DNA from: Rhodospirillaceae bacterium
GTDB taxonomy: Bacteria; Pseudomonadota; Alphaproteobacteria; Rhodospirillales; Casp-alpha2
Length of the DNA: 64,000 nucleotides
Direction of reading: 5' to 3'
Assembly (NCBI GenBank): GCA_016845145.1
Contig: JAERTE010000148.1
Location: 114,401 to 178,400 of the forward strand
In this document: one piece after another, positions 42,747-51,909 of the stretch
Layout of the letters: each line of letters begins with the position of its first letter
How positions within the stretch are numbered: the first letter of the stretch is position 1
The notes under the pieces: model-generated
Seen by the model: only the letters and a program-made list of their open reading frames with translations
Database searches by the model: none
What the model was told of the DNA's origin: nothing
Position numbers and translations under genes: made by a program

Positions 42747-44411
42747 ATGGAAAGCTTCGACTATGTGATCATCGGTGCCGGGTCTGCCGGATGTGTGTTG
42801 GCCAACCGGTTGAGCGAAGACGCGGGGGTGAGCGTTTGCGTGCTCGAAGCCGGGCCGTTGGACTGGAATCCCTACATCCATATCCCAGCCGGCTTCATCA
42901 AGACCTTCACCGATGCTTCCATCAACTGGATGTATGAGAGCGAACCCTCGGAATGGACCGGTGGGCGCAGCATACAGGTGCCGCGCGGCAAGACGCTGGG
43001 TGGGTCGAGCTCCATCAACGGACATATTTATACCCGTGGCAATCGCATGGATTATGACAACTGGGCGCAGCGCGGCAATCGTGGCTGGGGCTTTGCCGAC
43101 GTGCTGCCGTATTTCCGCCGCGCTGAGATGCGTATCGGCGAGGGCGACGACACCTTCCGGGGGCGCGACGGGCCCTTGGCCGTGACCGATATCGATTGGA
43201 GCCATCCATTGACGGAAGCCTTTATCGAAGGCGCGCAAACGTTGGGGATCCCGCGAAATCCCGATTACAACGGTGCGTCCCAAGAAGGTATCACCTATTC
43301 GCAGCGCACGATCTTAAACGGCCGGCGGGTGAGCACAGCGCGGGCGTATCTGCACCCGGCGCGCAAACGCCCCAACCTGCACGTCATCACCAAGGCGCAT
43401 TCAACAAGCTTGGTGATGGATGGAAAACGGGTGACCGGCGTGCGGTACGCTAAAGGCGGGCGCGGCGGCGCCGAGGTGGAAGTGCGGGCCAACAAGGAAG
43501 TCATTTTGTCGGGCGGCGTTATCAATTCTCCGCAATTATTGCAGCTTTCGGGAATTGGCTCGGCCGAGGTGTTGCAACCGCTTGGGATTGAGATGCGTCA
43601 TGCGCTTTCGGGCGTGGGCGAGAATCTGCGCGATCATTACGCGCCGCGCTTCACTGCACGGGTCAAGAATACCGACAGCATCAATCAGCGCGTGCGCGGG
43701 CTGAGGCTGGCCGGCGAGGTCGCCAAGTGGGTGTTCACCCGCAAGGGAGTTTTGTCGCTGAGCCCGACGCTGGTTTATTGCTTCTGGCGTTCGGCCCCCG
43801 AAATTGCCAATAGCGATCTGCAATTCACCTTCACGCCCGCCAGCTACAAAGAAGGTGTGCAGAACCAGCTGGACGATTACCCCGGTATGACCATCGCGTC
43901 ATGGCAGCAACGCCCGGACAGTTCGGGCTATGTGCGTGCACGTTCTGCTGATCCGTTCGACAAGCCGATCATCCAGCCCAACTATCTGGCTGAGGAATCG
44001 GACCGCCGCGTGTTGCTGGCGGCCATGAAGATGGCCCGGCGATTGCTGCAGACGGAACCGTTGCGGCCCTATTACGATTTTGAGATGTTTCCGGGGCCGG
44101 ACGTGCAGACCGACGACGAATTGATGGATGCCGCCAAGGCGCGTGGCACAACAACCTTCCACCCCATGGGCACGTGCCGCATGGGACCGGCGACTGACCC
44201 GACGGCGGTCGTGGACCATGAGCTTCGCGTGCATGGGTTGGCTGGCATCAGGGTGGTGGATGCGTCGGTCATGCCGATGATGCCGTCGGCCAACCTCAAT
44301 GCCGCGACCATCATGATCGCCGAGAAGGCCGCCGACATCATTCGTCGCCGCCAGCCACTGGAGCCGACCATTCTGGCGGAACATTTCGATGGAAAGGAGC
44401 TTGAGCAATGA
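42747..44411 (+). CDS. GMC-family FAD oxidoreductase
   Basis: 554 residues. FAD fold FDYVIIGAGSAGCVLANRLSED, GMC signature 1 (PRGKTLGGSSSINGHIYTRG), signature 2 (SGGVINSPQLLQLSGIGS) and C-terminal FHPMGTCRMG with NLNAATIMIAEKAAD. Related to choline, polyethylene-glycol and other alcohol dehydrogenases. ATG 42747 (MESFDYVIIG) fits the family; AAGG lies just upstream. It overlaps the NmrA-like gene by 4 bases (ATGA), so the two enzymes are coupled. It is a paralogue of the product of 3190-4896. Confidence 0.92.
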   Translation: MESFDYVIIGAGSAGCVLANRLSEDAGVSVCVLEAGPLDWNPYIHIPAGFIKTFTDASINWMYESEPSEWTGGRSIQVPRGKTLGGSSSINGHIYTRGNRMDYDNWAQRGNRGWGFADVLPYFRRAEMRIGEGDDTFRGRDGPLAVTDIDWSHPLTEAFIEGAQTLGIPRNPDYNGASQEGITYSQRTILNGRRVSTARAYLHPARKRPNLHVITKAHSTSLVMDGKRVTGVRYAKGGRGGAEVEVRANKEVILSGGVINSPQLLQLSGIGSAEVLQPLGIEMRHALSGVGENLRDHYAPRFTARVKNTDSINQRVRGLRLAGEVAKWVFTRKGVLSLSPTLVYCFWRSAPEIANSDLQFTFTPASYKEGVQNQLDDYPGMTIASWQQRPDSSGYVRARSADPFDKPIIQPNYLAEESDRRVLLAAMKMARRLLQTEPLRPYYDFEMFPGPDVQTDDELMDAAKARGTTTFHPMGTCRMGPATDPTAVVDHELRVHGLAGIRVVDASVMPMMPSANLNAATIMIAEKAADIIRRRQPLEPTILAEHFDGKELEQ

Positions 44412-45250
44412 TCTACGCCGTCACCGCTGCCAGCGGAAATCTAGGCCGCGCCATCGTCGAAGCATTGGTCGCGGAAGTTGGCTCGGGCAAGGTGATCGGT
44501 ATCGCACGCACGCCGGATAACGCACGCGACCTGGGCGTGGAAGTTCGTAAGGGCAATTACGGCTCGCGGGCCGATTTCGATGCTGCGTTGCAAGGTATCG
44601 ACGTTGTTTTGCTAGTGTCGGGCATGGACGCGCCTGACAAACGGATCGGCCAGCACCGCAACGTTATTGAGGCTGCGAAGGCTGCCGGCGTTTCCAAAAT
44701 TGTTTATACCAGCGTCCAGGGCGCAGAAGAGGGCACGGCGTTTTCGCCGATCATCCAAAGTAATCGGCAGACTGAGTTGGACGTCAAAGACAGCGGCCTT
44801 GAGTGGGTTGTCGGGCGCAACGGCATTTATATCGAGCCCGATGTCGAGTACATCGACACTTACAAAGCAGCCGGCGAGATCGCCAACTGCGCCGGTGACG
44901 GCAAATGCGGTTACACCACCCGCACCGAGTTGGCCTGTGCCTACGCCAAGATGCTGAGCGAGGACCGTCACAACGGCCACGTCTACAACTTGCATGGTGC
45001 CGCGCTGACCCAGACCGAGCTGGCAGGCTATTTGAACAAGGCATTCGGCATGGCACTCACCTACCGCGCCATGTCTGTAGAGGACTATCAGGCCGAGCGG
45101 ATTGCGGAGTTGGGCGAGTTTATCGGAACCGTGATCGCCGGCATCTACGCCGGCATACGGGACGGCGCTCACGACAACCCCAGCGATTACGCCCAAGCCA
45201 CTGGCTGCCCACATCAATCGTGGCCCGACTATTTCGACGCGCTTCGCTGA
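44408..45250 (+). CDS. NmrA/QorB-like NAD(P)-binding oxidoreductase
   Basis: 280 residues of the atypical short-chain dehydrogenase group. The nucleotide fold AVTAASGNLGRAIVEALV has the GxxGxxG form, followed by RKGNYGSRADFDAALQGIDVVLLVSG and KIVYTSVQGAEEG. This resembles NAD(P)H:quinone oxidoreductase QorB (YtfG) and NmrA-like proteins. It could reduce the product of the coupled GMC enzyme or recycle a quinone acceptor. Single transcript with the gene upstream. Confidence 0.82.
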   Translation: MIYAVTAASGNLGRAIVEALVAEVGSGKVIGIARTPDNARDLGVEVRKGNYGSRADFDAALQGIDVVLLVSGMDAPDKRIGQHRNVIEAAKAAGVSKIVYTSVQGAEEGTAFSPIIQSNRQTELDVKDSGLEWVVGRNGIYIEPDVEYIDTYKAAGEIANCAGDGKCGYTTRTELACAYAKMLSEDRHNGHVYNLHGAALTQTELAGYLNKAFGMALTYRAMSVEDYQAERIAELGEFIGTVIAGIYAGIRDGAHDNPSDYAQATGCPHQSWPDYFDALR

Positions 45251-45648
45251 AGTCTGCTGTCAGTGCGGTTTCGGACATAAGATGAATGGTGCATGCAAGT
45301 CCGCGAAGTGCCAAGAGCAGTCAAACGTGACCATTATGGCGAAAGTCGGCTATTTGAACAAAGAGCAGAAACTAGGGCATCGGCAATAGATGGAACGAAC
45401 GTGGACTATTCTTGCGACTAGCGTGTTCTCTCAGACCGGTCTATCGACCAGGATTTATAACACGTGGCCAGCATGGCAACCATCTTGCCTGGTGCGGCTG
45501 GCTCAGCCTACTCTACACCCTGGGCTGTAGGGCGCAGGTAATGCCGTACCATGAACTCGTGGTCGATACCGTTCCGAATTTGAATCCTGCTTGGCGTTTG
45601 GGCCGGGCCATATCTGACCCGACAAACTTCACTGGTGAATGCCTCGTA
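45251..45648. other. Intergenic region with no recognised gene
   Basis: 398 bases between the NmrA-like and LysR genes. The LysR frame stays open upstream to 45412, but that stretch (rich in Cys and Trp) resembles no protein family and lacks a ribosome site. No hairpin or remnant recognised. Confidence 0.5.
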
Positions 45649-46569
45649 ATGAAACACAATTTTTCGATGTTAGATTTAGAGGCTTTTGTCGCTGTCGGGA
45701 GCCATCTTAACTATCGTGCTGCGGCGCAATCGCTGAACATATCCCCCTCCGTGCTGAGCAGGCGGGTAAAAAAGCTGGAACGAACTTTAAACACCCAGCT
45801 TCTTATTCGAACGACACGTGACGTGAAATTGACCATCCCGGGCAAGGAAATTTACGCACGCGCTCAGCTAATCCTGGCCGATGTCGAAGAACTGCTGGAT
45901 TCAGGCAAAGACAGCAATCAATACGCAACCAGCGTAACGATTGGCTGTACAAACCTGTATACGCCGAAGTTCATGCCCGAATCGGTCCGTAGGTTTTCCC
46001 GGGTATTTCCAAATATTCCGGTGCAGGTCATTACGCCAGGCGTGACCGGGATTTTGGATGCCGTGCGGGGCGGTACGGCGGATTTCGGCGTCGGTGATAT
46101 GGGCTTGGAAGAACCGAGCCTGGAATTTGTCCCAACATTTTTCGACCGTGTCGTTCTGGCCGTGCCGGCTGATCATCCGTTCGTCGGGCGCGACCGCGTT
46201 GAGTGGAGTGAGATTTCCGAAGAACGATTTATTTCGGTTTCAAAGGGCGCCCCGCTGCGCGCAATGCTGGATTTTGAATTAGCCAAATCCGGTTCGAAGA
46301 TCTCGATTTTTCACGAGGTCGGCAATTCCTTTACGGCACTTTCCTTTGTGACGTCGGGTCTGGGGATTACTGCCGTAACGGAATTGGCCGCAAGATCGTT
46401 TTCGCGACCAATCGCAACCATCCCCTTAGTCTCGCCTGAGGTCGTATGCTCGCGCGCACTGATTAGAGCGAGAGGCCGCTTTATGCGACCTGCGGCGGAG
46501 GCATTCTGGGAACTACTGACTGTGGAATGGGCCGATATCGTTGGTTCGATGAAAATGGAAGACGGCTGA
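45649..46569 (+). CDS. LysR-family transcriptional regulator
   Basis: 306 residues from ATG 45649 (MKHNFSMLDLEAFVAV). HTH: LNYRAAAQSLNISPSVLSRRVKKLERTLNTQLLIR; then the type 2 periplasmic-binding-like effector domain (VTIGCTNLYTPKFMPESVRRF; GILDAVRGGTADFGVGD). It precedes the tct transporter genes in the same orientation, with a strong palindrome and promoter between them, and is the likely regulator of that operon. An internal ATG at 45667 (MLDLEAF) is an alternative start. Confidence 0.88.
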   Translation: MKHNFSMLDLEAFVAVGSHLNYRAAAQSLNISPSVLSRRVKKLERTLNTQLLIRTTRDVKLTIPGKEIYARAQLILADVEELLDSGKDSNQYATSVTIGCTNLYTPKFMPESVRRFSRVFPNIPVQVITPGVTGILDAVRGGTADFGVGDMGLEEPSLEFVPTFFDRVVLAVPADHPFVGRDRVEWSEISEERFISVSKGAPLRAMLDFELAKSGSKISIFHEVGNSFTALSFVTSGLGITAVTELAARSFSRPIATIPLVSPEVVCSRALIRARGRFMRPAAEAFWELLTVEWADIVGSMKMEDG

Positions 46570-46628
46570 ACTTTCGCGCGGCATCGCAAGCCAACTTGTA
46601 GTCCCTTTTGCGCCCCATTCAATAAGTT

Positions 46629-46665
46629 TTATTGTTGCCAACCATGCAACAATAACACCGATAAT
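46629..46665 (+). promoter_or_regulatory. LysR-type operator palindrome overlapping the tct promoter
   Basis: TTATTGTTGC-N7-GCAACAATAA (46629-46655) is a perfect 10-bp inverted repeat containing the LysR T-N11-A core (TTGC-N7-GCAA). TTGCCA (46636-46641) and GATAAT (46660-46665), 18 bases apart, form a plausible -35/-10 pair, so bound protein would sit on the promoter of tctB. Start codon is 76 bases downstream. Confidence 0.6.
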
Positions 46666-46741
46666 AGTAATTCTTGCCGAGTTGGTGAGCTGCTATGTTC
46701 CCGATGGATTTCGCGATCAAGCCGATTGGGGAGAGGAACGC

Positions 46742-47200
46742 ATGCCGAAACGCGCAGAACTGATATCAAGCGGTGTTTTGCTCGCGTTCGGCCTTTTGCT
46801 AGTTTTCTTTATCATCCCGAACCAAATCGGGTTGCCTGATTATGAAGTCACAATGTCGCCCCGGTTGCTCCCGTATATCTGCGCCATTGGAATCATCGTA
46901 CTGTCGGGGTCACAAATCATTCAGCACCTGCTTGCCCGTCACAGAGACAGCGGCGTTCCTTTCAAAGGATGGTTTACGGCAGCTGAAGGCAAGGCGTTGG
47001 TGGGTATCGCCGGATTGTTTATCATTTGCATTGCGCTTTTCATTCACGCAGCGCCCATCGTCGCGGGTGGCGTATTGGTGGTCGGATTATTGGCGCTATT
47101 CGGCGAGCGAAACATTTTGATTTACGTCGCGCTGCCGACGGCGCTGTTGCTCGCAACCTATCTGATTTTCTACCAAGTTCTCGGCACGGCGATAGGTTAG
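46742..47200 (+). CDS. tctB: Tripartite tricarboxylate transporter small membrane subunit TctB
   Basis: 152 residues with four hydrophobic segments (SSGVLLAFGLLLVFFIIP, YICAIGIIVLSGSQII, ALVGIAGLFIICIALFIH, IYVALPTALLLATYLIFY), the TctB pattern including PDYEVTMSPRLLPYICAIGI. It works with TctA and the binding protein TctC to import carboxylates using the ion gradient. GAGAGGAACGC precedes ATG 46742; upstream in-frame codons are not used. Six bases before tctA. Confidence 0.88.
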   Translation: MPKRAELISSGVLLAFGLLLVFFIIPNQIGLPDYEVTMSPRLLPYICAIGIIVLSGSQIIQHLLARHRDSGVPFKGWFTAAEGKALVGIAGLFIICIALFIHAAPIVAGGVLVVGLLALFGERNILIYVALPTALLLATYLIFYQVLGTAIG

Positions 47201-47206
47201 GGCGAG

Positions 47207-48721
47207 ATGGAACCGCTGATCGCCGGGTTCGACGCCGTCCTTGATATCAATATCGTGCTTTGGATCGCTGCAGGTGTCCTGTTGGGTTACGTCGTCGGCG
47301 CAATTCCAGGCCTGGGCAAAAGCATGGCGACGGCCGTTGCCATCCCGCTGACGTTTTATATCGAACCATTGGCCTCGATCTCGTTTTTGGTTGGGATTTC
47401 CAAGGGCAGTGCGGCGGGCAGCGCTGTCTCGGCGATTTTGCTGAACACCCCCGGTGAAGCATCGTCCGCACCGACCACGCTTGATGGATATCCGCTGGCG
47501 CGCCAGGGAAAAGGGCAAAAAGCATTGAAAATGGGGCTATTTGCTTCCGTTATCGGTGATTTTACTGCGACCGTAACGCTGATCGCCATTGCCGAACCGT
47601 TGGCCCGTGTGGCGCTGTTGATTGGGCCGGTTGAGTTGACGGCTATCTTGATGTTCTCGCTGACATTCATTGCGGGCCTGTCGGCGAAGTCGCTGAGCAA
47701 GGGGTTAATATCCGGGCTCATCGGCATTTTGATTGCGACAGTCGGAACCGAGAGTGAAACCGCGATCGAGCGGTTCACATTCGACACACTGGAATTATTT
47801 GATGGATTGTCCCTCATTCCCGTGGCCGTCGGCATGCTGGCGGTGGCCGAGATGATCCGCCAAACGGCCAATCGACATGAAATCGATTCAACAACCGAAC
47901 TATTGTCGAAATCTCAAAACAAGGCCGACAAAACCATTTCTTGGTCTGAGTGGCGCCAGTGCTTGCCGGCGATCGCACGCGGCAGTGGCATTGGAATCGG
48001 TATCGGTATCTTGCCGGGCCTGGGGGCGACTGTGGCGTCGTTTCTTTCATACGGCATGACCCAACGCGCCGCCAAAGACCCGGAACGGTTCGGCAAGGGT
48101 GCCATTGAAGGCGTCGCGGCAGCGGAGAGCGCTGACAATGCCGTTGTTCCGTCAAGCTTTGTGCCTTTGTTTGCGCTCGGCATCCCGGGCAACGTGGTTG
48201 CGGCCATTATGATCGGTGCGTTTTTGATGCATGGCGTCACCCCAGGGCCGCTGATCTTCACCGAGCAACCGAAACTGATATACGGGATATACGCGGCGAT
48301 GATTTTCGCCAGCGTCAGCCTTTTGGTAATCGGCTATTTCGGCCAACAGTTTTTCGCCCGCGTTGTGCAGGTGCCTTTGAAGTATATTGTGCCGGTCGTG
48401 CTTTTCCTTTGTTCGATCGGAACCTACCTGCAAGGCGGCGGGGTCTTCGGCGTTGGAGTCATGGTTGTCTTTGGCGTCTTCGGGTTCCTGTTCAACAAGC
48501 TGCAATACTCCTTCGTCACCTTTCTGATCGGCTTCGTCATCGGGCCATCGTTCGAACTATCGCTGCGCCAGGCTTTGGCGCTCACAGATGCCGACGCCGC
48601 GAACTTAACGAACTATCCGATCGCAATCTTTTTCGCGCTGCTGACGCTTGTCGCCGCATTCGGAATCGCCATGCGACAACGCGCCTTGTCGGGCGTTCAG
48701 AAGAAAGAGAGCGCGGCATGA
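47207..48721 (+). CDS. tctA: Tripartite tricarboxylate transporter large membrane subunit TctA
   Basis: 504 residues, about eleven membrane segments. Family hallmarks are GYVVGAIPGLGKSMATAVAIPLTF near the N-terminus, SKGSAAGSAVSAILLNTPGEASSAPTTLDGYPL and GIGIGILPGLGATVASFLSYG in the second half. It forms the substrate channel of the importer. Typical TctA reads PGxG and NxPG motifs at these places. AGGGCGAG precedes the ATG. Confidence 0.95.
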   Translation: MEPLIAGFDAVLDINIVLWIAAGVLLGYVVGAIPGLGKSMATAVAIPLTFYIEPLASISFLVGISKGSAAGSAVSAILLNTPGEASSAPTTLDGYPLARQGKGQKALKMGLFASVIGDFTATVTLIAIAEPLARVALLIGPVELTAILMFSLTFIAGLSAKSLSKGLISGLIGILIATVGTESETAIERFTFDTLELFDGLSLIPVAVGMLAVAEMIRQTANRHEIDSTTELLSKSQNKADKTISWSEWRQCLPAIARGSGIGIGIGILPGLGATVASFLSYGMTQRAAKDPERFGKGAIEGVAAAESADNAVVPSSFVPLFALGIPGNVVAAIMIGAFLMHGVTPGPLIFTEQPKLIYGIYAAMIFASVSLLVIGYFGQQFFARVVQVPLKYIVPVVLFLCSIGTYLQGGGVFGVGVMVVFGVFGFLFNKLQYSFVTFLIGFVIGPSFELSLRQALALTDADAANLTNYPIAIFFALLTLVAAFGIAMRQRALSGVQKKESAA

Positions 48722-48787
48722 ACCTTATCAACGACCTTTACAGCAGAACCTAACCTTCAACATTGAACTTAAATGGGAGAAGATTTC

Positions 48788-49735
48788 ATGTTTAACAAAG
48801 TATGTATTGGACTAACCCTCGGATTGATTGGTGCCAGCGTGACAGCACCCGTCATTGCGGCGGATAACTTCCCGACCAAGCCGATGACTGCATACATTGG
48901 CTTCCGTGCCGGTGGCGGCACCGACACCATCGGCCGTGTGGTTGCCAAGGTCATGGGCGATCATCTGGGCCAGCAAATCAATGTCGTGAACAAAACCGGC
49001 GCCAGCGGCAGCATTGCGGCGACAACCGTGATGCGTGCCAAGCCGGACGGCTACAACATCTTGCTGAGCTCAACATCCGCGCTGACATCGGCACCACTGT
49101 TGAACAGCAAAATCAAGTACACCATCCATGACTTCCGCCATGTCGGTATTGTTGCCGCGTACCAAAACGGAATCGTTGCGCCCAAAGACAAACCCTTCAA
49201 CGATATCAAAGAGTTTGTCGAATACACGCGTAAGAACCCCGGCACCAAGTACGTTACGGTAAACGCCATTTCGCGGATGCTGATGCAGTACATCGTCGAC
49301 AAGGAAAACATCAAAGTCAGCTTTGTCCCGGCGAAAGGCGGCAGCGCCGTTATCAACTTGTTTGCCGGCAATCAGGTCGATACCGGATACTCCGGCGGCT
49401 TTCACCAAAAGCATCCCGACAAAATGAAGCTTTTGGCAGCCGCCACGCTTGAGCGCCAAGCCGCCAATCCGAACGTTCCGACACTGATCGAGGCGGGCTA
49501 CCCGTTGGCGCTTGCTGCGAACATCGCCGTTTCCGTGCCGAAGGGAACGCCTGATGCGATTGTGGCAAAAATCGAAGCCGCGATTAAAGCCGCGACGGAA
49601 CATCCGGACGTCAAAAAAATCGCTGGCAAGTACCGCTACCCGCTGGACTACCAGACGGCGGCAAAGGCGACCGTAACCTTGGGTAAGCACTACAAATTCT
49701 ATCAAGACCTAATTGCGAACGCTAAAGCAAAATAA
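48788..49735 (+). CDS. tctC: Tripartite tricarboxylate transporter substrate-binding protein TctC
   Basis: 315 residues with signal peptide (CIGLTLGLIGASVTAPVIAADN). The mature protein has the Bug/TctC signature FPTKPMTAYIGFRAGGGTDTIGR, KTGASGSIAATTVMRAKPDGYN, and APKDKPFNDIKEFVEYTRKNPG. It captures a carboxylate in the periplasm. GGGAGAAG lies before ATG 48788. In most tct operons tctC comes first; here it follows tctA by 66 bases and is followed by a strong terminator-like hairpin. Confidence 0.93.
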   Translation: MFNKVCIGLTLGLIGASVTAPVIAADNFPTKPMTAYIGFRAGGGTDTIGRVVAKVMGDHLGQQINVVNKTGASGSIAATTVMRAKPDGYNILLSSTSALTSAPLLNSKIKYTIHDFRHVGIVAAYQNGIVAPKDKPFNDIKEFVEYTRKNPGTKYVTVNAISRMLMQYIVDKENIKVSFVPAKGGSAVINLFAGNQVDTGYSGGFHQKHPDKMKLLAAATLERQAANPNVPTLIEAGYPLALAANIAVSVPKGTPDAIVAKIEAAIKAATEHPDVKKIAGKYRYPLDYQTAAKATVTLGKHYKFYQDLIANAKAK

Positions 49736-49741
49736 CGATCC

Positions 49742-49779
49742 GGAGCGGTTCCGGCGTTCTCGGAACCGCTCCACTTTTT
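49742..49779 (+). terminator. 11-bp perfect stem-loop after tctC
   Basis: GGAGCGGTTCC and GGAACCGCTCC flank a 9-base loop and are followed by ACTTTTTCC. It lies 6 bases after the tctC stop. It may end most tct transcripts or, as an intercistronic stem, stabilise the tctC message while some read-through feeds the enolase-family gene 27 bases later. Confidence 0.7.
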
Positions 49780-49805
49780 CCATTTTGAATTAGGGATTTA
49801 AAGCC

Positions 49806-50990
49806 GTGCCCCAAGAACCGATTGAACGCATTTCAAACGATGTCACCAGCCCCGGAATAATTGCCAGCGTGCATGCGGATTTGATCAAGGTTCCCCAGAA
49901 AAAAGATTACGCCATGCGAGGCATGGACCGTTCAAATACGGGGTATCCCGGCGCTGTGGTGCGTGTCCGTACAGAAGACGGCGTTGAAGGGGTTGGGGAA
50001 GTTTTCTGTACGTCCAGTTGGTATGGAACGGAAACCGATGTATCCATCGTGTATCTGATCACCAAAGCATTCGCGCCAAAGCTGATTGGCGAGAGCGTGT
50101 TTAATATCGCTAAGATCGTCGAGCAGATGGACGAGGTCCGGTTGGGGAACTATTGGGCCAAAACGGTCGTCGAAATGGCGCTGCATGACGCGATGGGTAA
50201 GACACTCAACCGACCGCTCGTGGATTTGATTGGCGGCGGGGGGCGCGATCGGTTTCCGGTCGTTGGTGGCATCGGCAACGACACGCCCGATGGCATGGCG
50301 AAAACAGCCCGCGAATACGTTGATCGTGGCTTCAAGACGATCAAATTAAAAATTGGTGAGCGCGCGAACCCTGGCCTTGATATTGATCGGGTCCGTGTTG
50401 TGCGAGAGGAAGTCGGGCCGGATATCAAGCTGACAGCCGATGCCAACGGTGTCTTTGATGATGTTCGGGCCGCCATACGGTTAATTCGCGAACTTGAGCC
50501 TTACGATCTCGAACATGTGGAACAGCCGGTTCCGGACTGGAACTTGGAAGGCATGGCGATGATCCGCAGCGCCATTGATACGCCTTTGATGGCTGACGAA
50601 AGCGTCCACACGGCGCGAGATGCGCTCAACGTAATCAAGGCGGAGGCAGCTGATTATATCAAAATCAAGATTGCAAAATGCGGTGGCTACCGGAGAGCCC
50701 AGGAGATCATCTCCATTTGCAATGCAGCCGGCGTCGGTGTCGTCGTGGGAAACGGCAGGGGAACCAGTGCAGCGTCCCTGCATGAACTCGCATTGGTTTG
50801 CGCCAACCCCACCATTCATATGGCTGGCGAGTTTCCAGGCCCGGATAAATTGGTTTCTGATATCATGTTGAAGCCGATGGAGTTTGTCGACGGAGAGGCG
50901 GTTATGCCGTCCGGACCGGGTATCGGTTCTGATCTTGATTACGATGCATTCAACGCATGCCGGGTCGATTTGCTCAAGATGGTGTCCTGA
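49806..50990 (+). CDS. Mandelate racemase/muconate lactonizing enzyme-family (enolase superfamily) protein
   Basis: 394 residues. Capping domain (1-140) followed by the TIM-barrel with the base motif TIKLKIG (KxK), metal ligands in LTADANG (Asp), EHVEQPVP (Glu) and MADESV (Asp/Glu), and the opposite-face Lys in DYIKIKIAKCGG. This is the muconate-lactonizing subgroup, which includes racemases, epimerases and cycloisomerases of acids. Start is GTG 49806 with AGGGA upstream. Behind a carboxylate importer it is the likely first enzyme on the imported acid. Confidence 0.88.
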   Translation: MPQEPIERISNDVTSPGIIASVHADLIKVPQKKDYAMRGMDRSNTGYPGAVVRVRTEDGVEGVGEVFCTSSWYGTETDVSIVYLITKAFAPKLIGESVFNIAKIVEQMDEVRLGNYWAKTVVEMALHDAMGKTLNRPLVDLIGGGGRDRFPVVGGIGNDTPDGMAKTAREYVDRGFKTIKLKIGERANPGLDIDRVRVVREEVGPDIKLTADANGVFDDVRAAIRLIRELEPYDLEHVEQPVPDWNLEGMAMIRSAIDTPLMADESVHTARDALNVIKAEAADYIKIKIAKCGGYRRAQEIISICNAAGVGVVVGNGRGTSAASLHELALVCANPTIHMAGEFPGPDKLVSDIMLKPMEFVDGEAVMPSGPGIGSDLDYDAFNACRVDLLKMVS

Positions 50991-51063
50991 TGACACGAGC
51001 TTGAAATTCCCGGTGCCGACTTTTCGAAGGCTCGCTGTCTAGGCATTGTTGGAAGGAGTGGTA

Positions 51064-51909
51064 ATGAACTTGATCAACATGGCGAAATCTCAAGGTAAGG
51101 AATTTGACCAAGCCTGGGTCGATCAAACCAAGGAGGAAATCGGCGCGGATTTGATGGGTGTCCTTGCGGTCACCGAGGATTCACACCCGGACTTCCTTAC
51201 GGGCGTGAAGACGTATCTTCCTTCAGCGAAGGCTGCGGTGGTTCTCGCGGTGGAATATTCCTCGGAAACCATGAACCTTCTTCAACTACCGAAAAAATTC
51301 GAAGGGAAGGTCCCGGCCGGCGCGTTGCTGACCCCTCACGTCAATCAATTGGTCATCGAATTGAACACGGCCTTGGGCAATCTCACGCACCTTCTCAAGA
51401 AGCAAGGGTACCGCTCGTTGCCGTTTCCCAGCCGGGGGCAGCCACTGTTGAGGCCGGCGGATTTCAAGAAAGCTCCGAATTATGCGAAGGCGCTCGTGTC
51501 CTATGCCCATATTGCCGAAGCGGCAGGCATGGGAACTGTGGGCACGCATAGCCTGCTGATAACGCCGGAATTCGGCACCAGAGCACGTCTGGCCGCCTTG
51601 CTCACCGAAGCCCCGTTACAAACGACGAAACGAATTGATCCTATCGATGACTGCACACATTGCCTGGATTGTGTCAGCATATGCCCCGTCGGCGCCATCT
51701 CAATGCCAGCTGCGAACCGCCGCTATCAAGTGGCTGCCGACAAGTGCAAGTTTTACCGCGAGCGCATCGACAATTGCGGCATGTGCCAGAAAGCCTGCTC
51801 TTACGCCACCGGCCATTCCGAGGCGACGGGCGGCCCCTTGATCGCCGATCCGAATTTCCTGCGCCAGACCGGCAACCGTTCAACCATCGTCGACCCGGAG
51901 GAACTATGA
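51064..51909 (+). CDS. QueG/reductive-dehalogenase-like two-cluster Fe-S protein
   Basis: 281 residues. A corrinoid-reductase-like N-terminal region (GADLMGVLAVTEDSHPDFL ... KAAVVLAVEYS; AHIAEAAGMGTVGTHSLLITPEFGTRAR) is followed by a C-terminal 2[4Fe-4S] ferredoxin pattern: CTHCLDCVSICPVGAI and CKFYRERIDNCGMCQKAC. This is the layout of epoxyqueuosine reductase QueG, which uses cobalamin, but about 80-100 residues shorter, and the companion gene order is not that of queG. The ATG at 51064 has GGAAGGAG upstream. It overlaps the YgfZ-like gene by 4 bases (ATGA). Likely a reductase in the same pathway, not tRNA modification. Confidence 0.78.
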   Translation: MNLINMAKSQGKEFDQAWVDQTKEEIGADLMGVLAVTEDSHPDFLTGVKTYLPSAKAAVVLAVEYSSETMNLLQLPKKFEGKVPAGALLTPHVNQLVIELNTALGNLTHLLKKQGYRSLPFPSRGQPLLRPADFKKAPNYAKALVSYAHIAEAAGMGTVGTHSLLITPEFGTRARLAALLTEAPLQTTKRIDPIDDCTHCLDCVSICPVGAISMPAANRRYQVAADKCKFYRERIDNCGMCQKACSYATGHSEATGGPLIADPNFLRQTGNRSTIVDPEEL

